Shown here: piece by piece, positions 1 through 7,946 of the stretch
Numbering within the stretch: the stretch's first letter is position 1
How the letters are laid out: every line of letters begins with the position of its first letter
NCBI GenBank assembly: GCA_044228505.1
Contig: JBGAUT010000028.1
Coordinates: 12,535 to 76,534 of the forward strand
Direction: 5' to 3'
DNA: 64,000 bases
DNA from: JAEUKA01 sp044228505
GTDB taxonomy: Bacteria > Myxococcota_A > Polyangia > Palsa-1104 > JAEUJZ01
The notes under the pieces: generated by a model
The model's input: only the letters and a program-made list of their open reading frames with translations
Told to the model about the DNA's origin: nothing
The model's database searches: none
Position numbers and translations under genes: made by a program

Positions 1-775
1 CGTTGCTGGGAGCTGTACCACCGACCCCGAGCAGGTTGGCACTGACGGACGAAGTAGGTAGCATCTCTTTGCACCAGCCCCGACAAGTCGAGAAAGCAGC
101 CTGCACCACGGTATCCTGATTGACGGTCACCATGCACGGTGCCATTCCGGTGCAGCCGCCGCCCGACCAACCGGTGAACGTACCCGCCATCGGGTTCGCG
201 GTGAGGGTGAACTGCTTTCCTTTCATGACCGTGACGGTGCAGCCATTGCCGAGCCCATCACAGCTGATGCCATTGGGGTTGGATGTGACGGTACCGATTC
301 CTGCTCCGATGTTGGCCACCTGAACCGTCAAGATGGCTCCGTTCCCACACAGCGGAACCGTCGTGACGTTCAGCGTGATATCGAGTACGCCATCACTGTC
401 GATGTTCGCAATTGCAGTGCCAGTGGCCAGGAGGCAGTCGTTCGGTCCAAATAGCTCTACCTTGAAGGTTGCCTGGACGCGAGTTCCGATGGGGAAGGAG
501 ACCCCAAGGAGATCAAACGGTGCGGAGTTAAACGTGGTGGTGCGATCGATCTGAAGGCCGGTGGGGTCCGGTGCAGAGACTGTGAGGACTGCCTTGATGG
601 CACCGGGATCGACCGGGCTAACCCGGATGCGGACCAGTGGACCTTCGACCTGCATCATGGTGGTGTTTTGATCACCACAGGACATAAGCGCAAAGAGGAC
701 CCAAAGGAGTCCTAGTGGACCAGCCAGCAGGTTACGGAGTCGGGACTGCCAGTGAGAGCGTCCATGGTTTGCCAT
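1..775 (-). CDS. Secreted lipoprotein with InlB-type divergent repeat (3' end outside window)
   Basis: Reads leftwards off the window edge, so only the first 258 codons are seen. The ATG at 775 opens an N-terminal segment with basic residues, a hydrophobic stretch (LLAGPLGLLWVLFALMSC) and a lipobox-like Cys, so export and lipidation are likely. A middle region of beta-rich sequence contains NITLNV-like strands. It is followed by a segment ending GTFTGWSGGGCTGMAPCMVTV and a QAAF motif, the pattern of the divergent InlB B-repeat family seen in secreted proteins. The last visible residues (LLGVGGTAPSN) resemble the opening of a YCF48/propeller-like repeat common in myxobacterial lipoproteins. 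The function is unknown. The next gene upstream, a PEGA protein, reads in the same direction. Confidence 0.75.
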   Translation of the reverse strand, partial: MANHGRSHWQSRLRNLLAGPLGLLWVLFALMSCGDQNTTMMQVEGPLVRIRVSPVDPGAIKAVLTVSAPDPTGLQIDRTTTFNSAPFDLLGVSFPIGTRVQATFKVELFGPNDCLLATGTAIANIDSDGVLDITLNVTTVPLCGNGAILTVQVANIGAGIGTVTSNPNGISCDGLGNGCTVTVMKGKQFTLTANPMAGTFTGWSGGGCTGMAPCMVTVNQDTVVQAAFSTCRGWCKEMLPTSSVSANLLGVGGTAPSN

Positions 776-829
776 CGCACAGCCTCCTTACGCTAAGAGA
801 GTCGATTCCCCTGCTGGGCGCGTTGGCTG

Positions 830-844
830 CCAATTGCCAATTGG
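830..844. promoter_or_regulatory. Perfect 7-bp dyad, operator-like
   Basis: CCAATTG-C-CAATTGG, with arms 830-836 and 838-844, lies 55 bp upstream of the start of the lipoprotein gene that begins at 775. Outer TTGGC (823-827) and GCCAA (845-849) nearly extend the dyad. It could be a repressor site for that gene, or a weak terminator hairpin for the PEGA gene ending at 868. No T-tract follows, so an operator is slightly preferred. Confidence 0.35.
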
Positions 845-867
845 GCCAAGTCAACGCCAGCGGAGCG

Positions 868-1788
868 TTAGAACGTAAACGTGAACGTGTTGCTGGGAAC
901 CATCCGCTCCATCGTGGTCGGCTGGGTCGTTCTGGTTCCAAGGACTACGCCTGCGGTGACACCCGCAGCTACCGCAGCAGCGCCGCCGATGGCAACCCAG
1001 AACCACCACTTTTTATAGACCGGGGTCTTTTCCATGGTGGCAACTGGGTCGTTGCCGGTCACCAGCTTGCGTTCGATCTTTTGCTTCTGTCCGTCTTCCA
1101 CCACCGCATCGATCTGCTCGGATCGAAAACCGACGTGGCGCAGTACGACTTTGTGGGTTCCGGCAAACGTGGTGCGCTTGTAGGGAGTGATTCCCAGCTC
1201 GGTCCCATCGACAAATACCGCTGCACCGGATGGCTCGGATCGGATATCGAGGCCACCACGGGGCTTGGCGACACACTCGATCACGGCGCGCTTCACCATG
1301 TCGCCGAGTTTTTCGGCGGCCTGTTTGTCGGTGCAGCTTTGGCATTCCTCGGTCAGCTTGGCACCCGTGGCACCGACTTCGACATCGAGGATTTCCACGC
1401 TGAGTCGCCAAGACGAGGCCCCTTTGCCTGCGGGACCAGTCCGCTTGATCCGGTACCGTGTGACCATCTGACTGTCGAGCAACCGTCCGAGTCGCTCGTA
1501 GCACAGCTCTGTATGACAGCCCTGAAGCTGCGCTTCTCCAGCGAGCGTTGCTTCCAGATCTGCCGCAGCGATCAAGCTCAGTTGCTGCGATTTGAGAGCG
1601 GCTTCCGTGGCAGCGCGCAGCATTGCCGGATCGTCTTTGCTCATTTCGCCTTCTAACTGAGGTTCGACAATGAGCACGCTGGCCGCCGAGGCGGTGCGAT
1701 GGTACAGACACAGAATACCCATCACCAACAGGACACTGCGGAGAAGTCGCGGTGCCCCGAACCCGTTCTGCTTGCCACCGATCGCCAT
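868..1788 (-). CDS. PEGA-domain envelope protein with C-terminal TM helix
   Basis: The start is the ATG at 1788, because GGAGGGGG sits 6 bp upstream; an in-frame ATG at 1824 has no such site. This gives 306 aa. An N-terminal signal (SVLLVMGILCLYHRTASAAS) precedes a region like the FlgO/CsgG-type N-domains (VLIVEPQLEGEMS). A PEGA domain is visible around residues 200-260 (DIRSEPSGAAVFVDGTELG, then TPYKRTTFAGTHKV). It is followed by one hydrophobic helix (WWFWVAIGGAAAVAAGV) near the C-terminus. PEGA domains are extracytoplasmic beta-sandwich modules frequent in myxobacteria, often at the C-terminus of kinases. The exact role is unknown; it is probably membrane-anchored and periplasmic. Confidence 0.8.
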   Translation of the reverse strand: MAIGGKQNGFGAPRLLRSVLLVMGILCLYHRTASAASVLIVEPQLEGEMSKDDPAMLRAATEAALKSQQLSLIAAADLEATLAGEAQLQGCHTELCYERLGRLLDSQMVTRYRIKRTGPAGKGASSWRLSVEILDVEVGATGAKLTEECQSCTDKQAAEKLGDMVKRAVIECVAKPRGGLDIRSEPSGAAVFVDGTELGITPYKRTTFAGTHKVVLRHVGFRSEQIDAVVEDGQKQKIERKLVTGNDPVATMEKTPVYKKWWFWVAIGGAAAVAAGVTAGVVLGTRTTQPTTMERMVPSNTFTFTF

Positions 1789-2181
1789 GCGGGCCCCCTC
1801 CAAGCTCAATGCGGTCGCCATCAAGCTTTCGATCTTACGTGATCAGGCCGCGAAATGGGAAGGGAGCGCAAACCCTGCGAAATGGTTAGGAATTCACCGG
1901 GAGCGACGGTGGAAGTGTAAGGGGGCCTCGGGATCTGTGGGCGACAGGGGGGAACGGATGCCACCCGGGGGGGACGCTGCGCTTTGCCATCCGGTGCCGC
2001 AGAGGGTGCTCGGGTCAATCATTGCGGTGGGACGGCTCGCCCAACGGAGATGGGCTCTTTGGCAATTGCTGAGTCGCCAAGCGACCTTTGCATTTTTGGC
2101 GACGGGAGCGCTGGCTTATGTATTCTGATGGTAGGAATTTTTGAGCCCCCATTCCACGTCATACCTCGCGGAGGAAATACC
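1789..2181. other. Divergent intergenic region
   Basis: 393 bp between the divergent PEGA and YceI genes. No supportable gene, RNA or repeat was seen. It must hold the promoters of both genes, but no convincing -35/-10 pair could be assigned. Confidence 0.5.
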
Positions 2182-2772
2182 ATGCGTAGTTCGATCTTGT
2201 TGGCGCTGCTGCTGAGCGGCTCCCCGGCTTTTGCTCAAACGGCTGCCGCTCCGACCCCTGCTCCGGCCGCGACCGCGACCAACCTTGCGGTGAGCGCCAA
2301 GGACAGCACCATCACCTATCACTTGGTGCACAAGCTGCATAAGTTTGACGGTGTCTGTAAGTCGGTGGAAGGCCGAGGTCGCGTGCTTTCCGATGGAAAA
2401 GTCCAGGTCGCCGTGCGTGCCAAGGTCGAGTCGTTCGACTCCGGCAACGCCAACCGCGACTCCCACATGAAAGAGACGATCGAAGCGGCGCGCTTCCCGC
2501 TCGTCGAGCTCAAGGCGCAAGGCGATGCTGCTCCGCCCACGACGTTTCCTGCGACGGTGGACCGGACGTTCAAGGCGGAGCTGACGTTCCATGGGGTCAA
2601 GAAGAGCCTCGATGTTCCGGTCAAGCTGACCTATGCCAGCGCGACCAACATTCGCGCCGAAGCGCACCTGTCGTTGAGCCTGGATGAGTTCAAGGTCGAG
2701 CGACCAAGCCTCATGTTTGTCAAGATCGACGACGCCCTGCAGGTCGATGTAAACATCGCGTTCGCGCCATAG
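2182..2772 (+). CDS. YceI family periplasmic protein
   Basis: 196 aa. The ATG at 2182 is preceded by GCGGAGGA with a 6-bp spacer and begins a typical signal peptide (MRSSILLALLLSGSPAFAQ). After a Pro/Ala-rich linker the mature part shows the YceI-like lipocalin fold pattern: KDSTITYHLVHKLHKFDGV, then VRAKVESFDSGNANRDSHMK, where the NANRDSHM motif is diagnostic, followed by FHGVKKSLDVPVKL. YceI proteins form a beta-barrel that binds long isoprenoid or amide ligands in the periplasm; their physiological role varies. It stands alone, with its own upstream region and a downstream palindrome. Confidence 0.9.
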   Translation: MRSSILLALLLSGSPAFAQTAAAPTPAPAATATNLAVSAKDSTITYHLVHKLHKFDGVCKSVEGRGRVLSDGKVQVAVRAKVESFDSGNANRDSHMKETIEAARFPLVELKAQGDAAPPTTFPATVDRTFKAELTFHGVKKSLDVPVKLTYASATNIRAEAHLSLSLDEFKVERPSLMFVKIDDALQVDVNIAFAP

Positions 2773-2904
2773 TCCCCACGAAGCCCATTCCCAACAAGCG
2801 GGCCAAGGCACGACGTCCCCGATGAAGCGAGACCGAGTGCCGAGGTCGGCCTAGACTCGATTCGCAGCGAGCGCGTGGATCAGCCAGCGCACCATAGGGG
2901 ACAG

Positions 2905-2924
2905 TATTCCTAATATTAGGAATA
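2905..2924. repeat. Perfect 20-bp AT-rich palindrome
   Basis: TATTCCTAATATTAGGAATA is identical to its reverse complement. It lies between two convergent genes, 4 bp beyond the stop of the minus-strand gene ending at 2929. It is strikingly AT-rich against the surrounding GC-rich sequence. It has no T-tract beyond the palindrome, so it is not a canonical intrinsic terminator. A protein-binding site is possible. Confidence 0.6.
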
Positions 2925-2928
2925 TTAT

Positions 2929-3402
2929 CTACTTCTTTTTGCTGCGCTTGCCCTCGGGTTTCTTCTTGGGCGGCGGCGGCTTTTTGATCGGATAGCAGTG
3001 GAATCCGCAGGTGTCGGGCTGGATCGCGGCGCACTCGCGGACCCACTTGCCGGTGATTCGCCACGGACCCGAAAACGGCGCAGGCTCGGCTCCGCCATTG
3101 CAAAGTGCGGTCTTGTCGTTGTGGACTTTGCTGGGACCGCCTTCGACTTTTTGTTCACAGCGAATGGCACAGCTTACTTTCCAGACGCCATCGACCGGGA
3201 CCGTCTCTTGGCCGTTTTCATCGTAGACGGTGCGCTCGGGGTGCAGCTCCCAGGTGTAGAGCGTGGGGTGAAAGCCCTCGGGACACTTGAGTAAGCAGGT
3301 TGGTGTGGTGGGCTTCGGCTCGTTCTTTGCCGTCACCGCTTGTGGTGACAACAAAAGCACAGCGGCCATGGCGAAGCGACGAAGATGGGCTGCAGTCGGC
3401 AT
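2929..3402 (-). CDS. Secreted Cys-rich protein with basic C-terminal tail
   Basis: 157 aa if started at the ATG at 3402. This start gives a clean signal peptide (RRFAMAAVLLLSPQAVTAK); the longer reading would add 46 residues antisense to the neighbouring gene. The mature part has paired cysteines (CLLKCPEGFHP, KVSCAIRCEQKV, ALCNGG, RECAAIQPDTCGFHCYP), suggesting a small disulfide-stabilised exported domain. The C-terminus is Pro/Lys-rich (KKPPPPKKKPEGKRSKKK), which could bind polyanions such as nucleic acid, LPS or wall polymers; that is inference. The family is not recognised. It is divergent from the next gene at 3524. Confidence 0.65.
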   Translation of the reverse strand: MPTAAHLRRFAMAAVLLLSPQAVTAKNEPKPTTPTCLLKCPEGFHPTLYTWELHPERTVYDENGQETVPVDGVWKVSCAIRCEQKVEGGPSKVHNDKTALCNGGAEPAPFSGPWRITGKWVRECAAIQPDTCGFHCYPIKKPPPPKKKPEGKRSKKK

Positions 3403-3523
3403 TTTGTCCCGATTATCGTCGCACAAGCGAGGGCTGCTTCGCAACCACCACCAAAATGCGTCCACACTGGTGCGACAAAGTACTCGGCTACGCCGCCCGC
3501 TGCGATCTATGATGGGGCTGCGT

Positions 3524-4045
3524 ATGAACGAAAAGCCCAATCCTACTGCTCAACCATTTACTCATGCCCTCGTGCAGGCGATCGAGAGCGGGCCACGACG
3601 GCCGTCCCTCGAAAAGCACCTCTCGATGTACCTCGATATGGAGGCACCGCCGGGTTTGCTGACCGTGCTGTCAGCCTGGGCTCGTCACGAGGTCAAACAG
3701 CTCCGCATCGGCGCGTTTGTGATGGATGACCAAGCCATCGGGCGGTCGTTTCGTCTGCCGGTTTGGGTCAAAGATGGCCCTGGCCCCGACGCCGACTGCT
3801 ACATCGATGACAACCAGATTCGCCAGGATGTGATCTTGCTTGGCACCTTCCGAGGTGATCGCACCAATGTCGCGCTCGGGGTGACCCGAGGCCAAGGCAC
3901 GATCAGCGACTCCGTGATCGGAATCGATGGTCCGGTGAACATCAACTACGGTGCGCTGGAGGACTTCTTACGTCACTGCCACAGTCGCGCCGTCAAGGAT
4001 GGTCAACCGACGGTGCTTGCCCCGGTTAAGCCGCCTGCTTCCTGA
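3524..4045 (+). CDS. Conserved hypothetical protein
   Basis: 173 aa from the ATG at 3524 (GGGG 6 bp upstream); ATGs at 3509 and 3512 are possible alternatives. There is no signal peptide or membrane segment. The sequence is mixed alpha/beta (HALVQAIESG, LSMYLDMEAPPGLLTVLSAW, RLPVWVKDGPGPDADCYIDD, VILLGTFRGDRTNVALGV), suggesting a soluble cytoplasmic protein. The family is not recognised. Its 3' end overlaps the convergent transporter gene by 20 bp, so the two transcripts are antisense there. Confidence 0.6.
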   Translation: MNEKPNPTAQPFTHALVQAIESGPRRPSLEKHLSMYLDMEAPPGLLTVLSAWARHEVKQLRIGAFVMDDQAIGRSFRLPVWVKDGPGPDADCYIDDNQIRQDVILLGTFRGDRTNVALGVTRGQGTISDSVIGIDGPVNINYGALEDFLRHCHSRAVKDGQPTVLAPVKPPAS

Positions 4046-5573
4046 GCCAGCGATCGTATAGCCACAATAGAAGCGCTGTTGTCACCGACAGGGCCGCGAT
4101 CAGCACGAACAGCAGATCCGGTCTGTTGGCTCCGCGCTTGCCGAGTGCCTCGTACGCGGTTCCGGATAGCAGACCACCAAATAGATTCCCAAGCGCGATG
4201 CTCAGATAGAAGTAGCCCATGTAGAGTCCGACTTTTTCGGGCGGCGCGATGCGTCCGGCGTACTCTTTTGACTTGGGACTTGCCATCATCTCACCGACGG
4301 AAAACGACAGAACGCCGATCACGACCAGCCAGCCGGTGCCGTGCGTACCGAACGGAACAAATAGAAGAAAGCTGATCGCGGTCAGGAGGACTCCGCTTAC
4401 GATCGTGACAAGCGGTGGCAGCCGTCGCGAGGCGTACGAGATCACCACTTGCAGGAAGATGATTCCGAGCGAGTTGAGGTTGATCAGGTGCTCGGGCTTG
4501 ACCCGTCCGTGATCGAGTACCGCCCTCGACCAAGACGAAGTATCAATTCCGGTTCGGGCAATTGTGCTGCTGATGAGCGAGGCGAGCGGCTCGAAGCTGC
4601 GCACCAGATCGCTCGAGTCTACATAGTCCCGAATGTATTCCGGCAGCGTCATGGCGAGCTGGTTTTCGCAGGTCCAAAACCCGGACATAAGGAGCAGGAA
4701 CAGCAGGTATCGGCCTTCTCCCACCCTCAGTTTCTGCATGTACCAAGGAGCCCGCTGCCGACTCTTGCCAGAGCCGAGCAAAAAGTCCCATGTGAGATGG
4801 AGGAGGAGCCAGCCCATAGCGATGGTGGCGGCTCGTCCAAAGCTCCACCACTTGCTCCCCATGACCAGCAGCAGCAGCATGCCAATGACGAGCGAAAAAA
4901 AGCGCGCATTCCCAACGACCGCGACCATGCGCAGGAGCACGTCCGAGAGCGGTTCTTGGCGGCGCTCATGAGGGGGTTCACGATAGAACAGGAGCGACAA
5001 TACGCCCATCAGCGCGATCCATCCTGCCGAGGCGTAAAAGACGTAATCCCAGCTCCAACCGCGCACGACGCCAGCGATCAGCGGGCCGAGGAGTCCGCCG
5101 ATGTTGACCATCATGTAAAAGATTCCGAAGCCGAGCGTTCCGGTCTGCTCGGTGGTGGTCTTGACGATGGTGCTTAAGACCACGGGCTTGAACATTCCGT
5201 GTCCGCACGCGACCAAGATGTAGACCAAGAAGAAGCCGTAAAACGAGTGCGGTAGGTGAAGCAGTAGATACCCTGGCACCATCACCGCCGCCGACAGCGC
5301 GAACATCAAGCGGTAGCCGTAGCGGTCTGCGAGCGTTCCAAACAACGACGGAAAGAAATACAGGAAGAAGGTCGACAGGCCTTGGATGACGCCGCGATCT
5401 TTGGAACTTAGCCCAAGGCCTCCATCAGCAATCGGCGAGGTTAGATAGAGCGTCGAGACGGCATAGAAGCCGTACCAGCCCATTCGCTCGAAGATCTCCA
5501 TCGCGTTGGCGACCCAGAACGACTGTGGGAACGACGGGAACTTGTTTTCAGAAGCGACGGGGGAAGCCTGCAT
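4026..5573 (-). CDS. POT/PTR family proton-dependent oligopeptide transporter
   Basis: 515 aa from the ATG at 5573; a TTG at 5594 would add seven residues, and neither start has a good ribosome site. The N-terminus has the signature of the proton-coupled peptide transporter branch of the major facilitator superfamily (MEIFERMGWYGFYAVSTLYL, equivalent to the ExxERFxYYG region on TM1). About 12-14 hydrophobic helices follow, including GFGIFYMMVNIGGLLGPLIA, which matches the family TM5 motif. The predicted role is uptake of di- or tripeptides with protons across the inner membrane. The extra central loop with GSGKSRQRAPWYMQKLRVGE fits the HA/HB insert of bacterial POTs. It diverges from the PLP enzyme at 5628. 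Confidence 0.88.
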   Translation of the reverse strand: MQASPVASENKFPSFPQSFWVANAMEIFERMGWYGFYAVSTLYLTSPIADGGLGLSSKDRGVIQGLSTFFLYFFPSLFGTLADRYGYRLMFALSAAVMVPGYLLLHLPHSFYGFFLVYILVACGHGMFKPVVLSTIVKTTTEQTGTLGFGIFYMMVNIGGLLGPLIAGVVRGWSWDYVFYASAGWIALMGVLSLLFYREPPHERRQEPLSDVLLRMVAVVGNARFFSLVIGMLLLLVMGSKWWSFGRAATIAMGWLLLHLTWDFLLGSGKSRQRAPWYMQKLRVGEGRYLLFLLLMSGFWTCENQLAMTLPEYIRDYVDSSDLVRSFEPLASLISSTIARTGIDTSSWSRAVLDHGRVKPEHLINLNSLGIIFLQVVISYASRRLPPLVTIVSGVLLTAISFLLFVPFGTHGTGWLVVIGVLSFSVGEMMASPKSKEYAGRIAPPEKVGLYMGYFYLSIALGNLFGGLLSGTAYEALGKRGANRPDLLFVLIAALSVTTALLLWLYDRWLRKQAA

Positions 5574-5627
5574 GGAAGTTGGCGGATCGGCCAAGAATTG
5601 TGAGCGTCTAACACATAGGATGTATGC

Positions 5628-6710
5628 ATGTCACTTCTGTTCACGCGTTTTCCGGGACTTGTCGGCCGGCTGCCCTTTCGTCCGCTTGGGCAGTTTCCGA
5701 CGGCACTGGAGCCACTGCGCGGACTGTGCTCGTCTCGGGTCGACCTGTGGGTCAAGCGCGAAGATCAAGCGGGGACTCTTTATGGTGGCAACAAGGTGCG
5801 CAAGCTGGAGCTGCTGCTTGGCGGCATTGGCGACCAGACATCCTCGACGTTTCAGGATGAGCGGCCTCGACTGCTGACGCTGGGTGCGTGGGGTTCCAAC
5901 CATGCGCTGGCGGTGGCGCTGTACGGACAGAGCTTGGGTCTGCGCGTCGATACGGTGCTGTTTCCGCAGCCACTCACCGTCGAGACAGCGCCCTATCTAC
6001 AGCGACAACTGGCCGGACAACTGGCAGCGGGGGCTCATCTGTGGCCAGCTCGGACGTTTGCAGGACTTGGGCTTGCGTATCTGCGGGCGCGTTTTGCGAC
6101 CAGTGGACCGCTGCTCACGATTCCGGCAGGGGGATCGTCGGCGGTGGGCGTGCTGGGCTGGGTGTCGGGAGGTTTGGAGATTGCCGCTCAGTTGGAAGCC
6201 ACCCACTCACCGCCTTTTGATGTCGTCTATGTGACTGTGGGAACGGGCGGCACCGCAGCCGGACTGTGGCTAGGTTTGGGACGAGCTGCTAGGTCGGTGG
6301 TTGCGGTTCGGGTGGTGCCGTGGCCTATCGCCAGCGAACAGGGCGTCCGCCTACTGACCCGACGTGCCCAGTCCTTGCTCGAACGACTCGCAGGCGAGAC
6401 GCTGCATCCCGAACCACAGCTTTCCGTCGAAGGCGGCTACGTTGGACCGGGGATTGGATACGGCGCAGTCACTGCTGCATCGCGAGCTGCCGTCGAGCGT
6501 GCTCGGACCTGTGGCCTGTATCTGGAAACCACCTATACCGGCAAGACGCTGGCCGCGCTGCTTCACGCTGCCGACGCCGGACGGCTGGATGGCAAACGCG
6601 TCCTGTTTATCAACACCGTCAGCGGCGTCGATTTGTCCGCCGTGCGTGCGCGGGCCGATCTGACGAAACTGCCTCCTTGGCTGGGTCGGCAGCTCGACCA
6701 GCCGAAATGA
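5628..6710 (+). CDS. PLP-dependent D-cysteine desulfhydrase / ACC deaminase family enzyme
   Basis: 360 aa, starting at the ATG at 5628 with AGGA 8 bp upstream. It is a fold-type II PLP enzyme: the lysine that binds PLP lies in TLYGGNKVRKLE (about residue 58). The family motif WGSNHALAVALYGQSLGL follows, with a glycine-rich phosphate loop TVGTGGTAAGLWLG. These are the marks of the 1-aminocyclopropane-1-carboxylate deaminase / D-cysteine desulfhydrase family. Genuine ACC deaminases carry specific Lys/Tyr/Glu residues not verifiable here, so desulfhydration of D-cysteine (to pyruvate, H2S and ammonia) or a related reaction is the safer call. Cytoplasmic. It stands alone beside the divergent peptide transporter. 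Confidence 0.8.
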   Translation: MSLLFTRFPGLVGRLPFRPLGQFPTALEPLRGLCSSRVDLWVKREDQAGTLYGGNKVRKLELLLGGIGDQTSSTFQDERPRLLTLGAWGSNHALAVALYGQSLGLRVDTVLFPQPLTVETAPYLQRQLAGQLAAGAHLWPARTFAGLGLAYLRARFATSGPLLTIPAGGSSAVGVLGWVSGGLEIAAQLEATHSPPFDVVYVTVGTGGTAAGLWLGLGRAARSVVAVRVVPWPIASEQGVRLLTRRAQSLLERLAGETLHPEPQLSVEGGYVGPGIGYGAVTAASRAAVERARTCGLYLETTYTGKTLAALLHAADAGRLDGKRVLFINTVSGVDLSAVRARADLTKLPPWLGRQLDQPK

Positions 6711-6764
6711 GAACTTGTCAGCCCTCGGCGCGCTCTCGTACGATGGCAAGTTGGGGGTTTGTAG

Positions 6765-7946
6765 ATGTCCGAGGGGGCAGGGCCTCAGGTGCCGATTCGG
6801 GTACTGGTCATCGATGATGAAGCCAGCGTGAGGCGCATCTTTACGCGAGTGCTCAGCCGAGCCGAGATGGAGGTGACCGAAGCCAGCGATGGTTTCGAAG
6901 CCCTCGCAATCCTGGAAAAGCAGCGCTTCGACGTCATCCTCAGCGATATCAACATGCCCGGTCTGTCGGGCGTTGCGCTACTCGAAGCCGTTCGGGCCCG
7001 CGATCTGACCTCGCAGGTGATCTACGCGACGGGAAACCCATCGTTGGAAACGGCGATGCGGGCGGTCGAACTGGGGGCGATGCGCTACTTGACCAAGCCC
7101 ATCGATCATCGTGTTCTCGTCGAAACGGTACGCGAAGCGGCTAGGTTGCATCGGCTGGCCGAGCTCAAGCAGCAGGCCATGTCTTTGTTGGGTACCAAGC
7201 ATCCGCTGGCCGCCGATCGAATCGGACTTCAGACTGCGTTTTCGCGGGTTCTCGAGAGCATGCGGCTGCACTTTCAGCCGGTGGTGTCGCTGCGTGAGCG
7301 GCGAATCTGGGGCTATGAGGCGCTCTTGCGATCGTCGGACCCCGTGCTGCCAAATCCCCTATCGGTGCTGGAGGCTGCGGAGCGGCTTGATCGACTGCGC
7401 GACTTGGGTCGCCGGGTTCGCAGCTTGGCGGCAACTGCTGCAAGCGAGCTGCCCGACGGAGCTCGGCTGCTGGTCAACCTGCATCCATCGGACCTAGAGG
7501 ATCCCGAAATCACCTCGGCCTCCGCGCCACTCACCCAGTATGCGTCGCGGGTGATCCTGGAAGTCACCGAACGTGCCGATATCTCGGGCCGACGGGAGGT
7601 CGAGGCGCATGCGTTGGCGCTCCGCCAGCTTGGCTACGGCGTCGCCATTGACGATCTAGGGGCGGGCTACGCTGGACTGCTGAGTTTTTTGCAGCTTCGT
7701 CCGACGGTGGCGAAGCTCGACATGGGTTTGATTCGGAACATTCACAACGATCCCCGACGGCAGGCCGTCACCCAGTCGCTGGTTCAGCTATGCCGCGAGC
7801 TATGTGTCGAGGTGATCGTCGAAGGCATTGAATCGGGCGAAGAGCGCGACATGCTCCTAAGCCTGGGCTGCAACCTGATGCAGGGCTATTGGTTTGCGAT
7901 GCCCACTCCGCAGTTTATGTCGATCCCCTTGGAGCGGTGGACGTGA
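6765..7946 (+). CDS. Response regulator with EAL c-di-GMP phosphodiesterase domain
   Basis: 393 aa. The receiver domain (about 11-125) has acidic residues in VIDDE, phospho-acceptor D61 (DVILSDINMPG) and the switch lysine K111 (TKPID). The EAL domain (about 165-390) keeps E185-A-L, the Asn of VNLHP, EVTER, the DD of AIDDLGAGYAG, the Lys and Asp of KLDMGLI, EGIES and the Gln of MQGYWF. All metal- and substrate-binding positions known for active EAL phosphodiesterases appear present, so c-di-GMP hydrolysis is likely. Its stop codon overlaps the GTG start of the histidine kinase gene downstream, so the two are translationally coupled and probably form a cognate pair. Confidence 0.93.
   Translation: MSEGAGPQVPIRVLVIDDEASVRRIFTRVLSRAEMEVTEASDGFEALAILEKQRFDVILSDINMPGLSGVALLEAVRARDLTSQVIYATGNPSLETAMRAVELGAMRYLTKPIDHRVLVETVREAARLHRLAELKQQAMSLLGTKHPLAADRIGLQTAFSRVLESMRLHFQPVVSLRERRIWGYEALLRSSDPVLPNPLSVLEAAERLDRLRDLGRRVRSLAATAASELPDGARLLVNLHPSDLEDPEITSASAPLTQYASRVILEVTERADISGRREVEAHALALRQLGYGVAIDDLGAGYAGLLSFLQLRPTVAKLDMGLIRNIHNDPRRQAVTQSLVQLCRELCVEVIVEGIESGEERDMLLSLGCNLMQGYWFAMPTPQFMSIPLERWT

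Noticed and set aside
868..1656. Long plus-strand ORF opposite the PEGA protein
   Set aside because: Its frame mirrors the PEGA gene, and the minus strand has the signal peptide, PEGA motif and ribosome site.
5574..5627. Strong bidirectional promoter between the POT transporter and PLP enzyme
   Set aside because: The 54-bp gap has no convincing -35/-10 pair that I could place.
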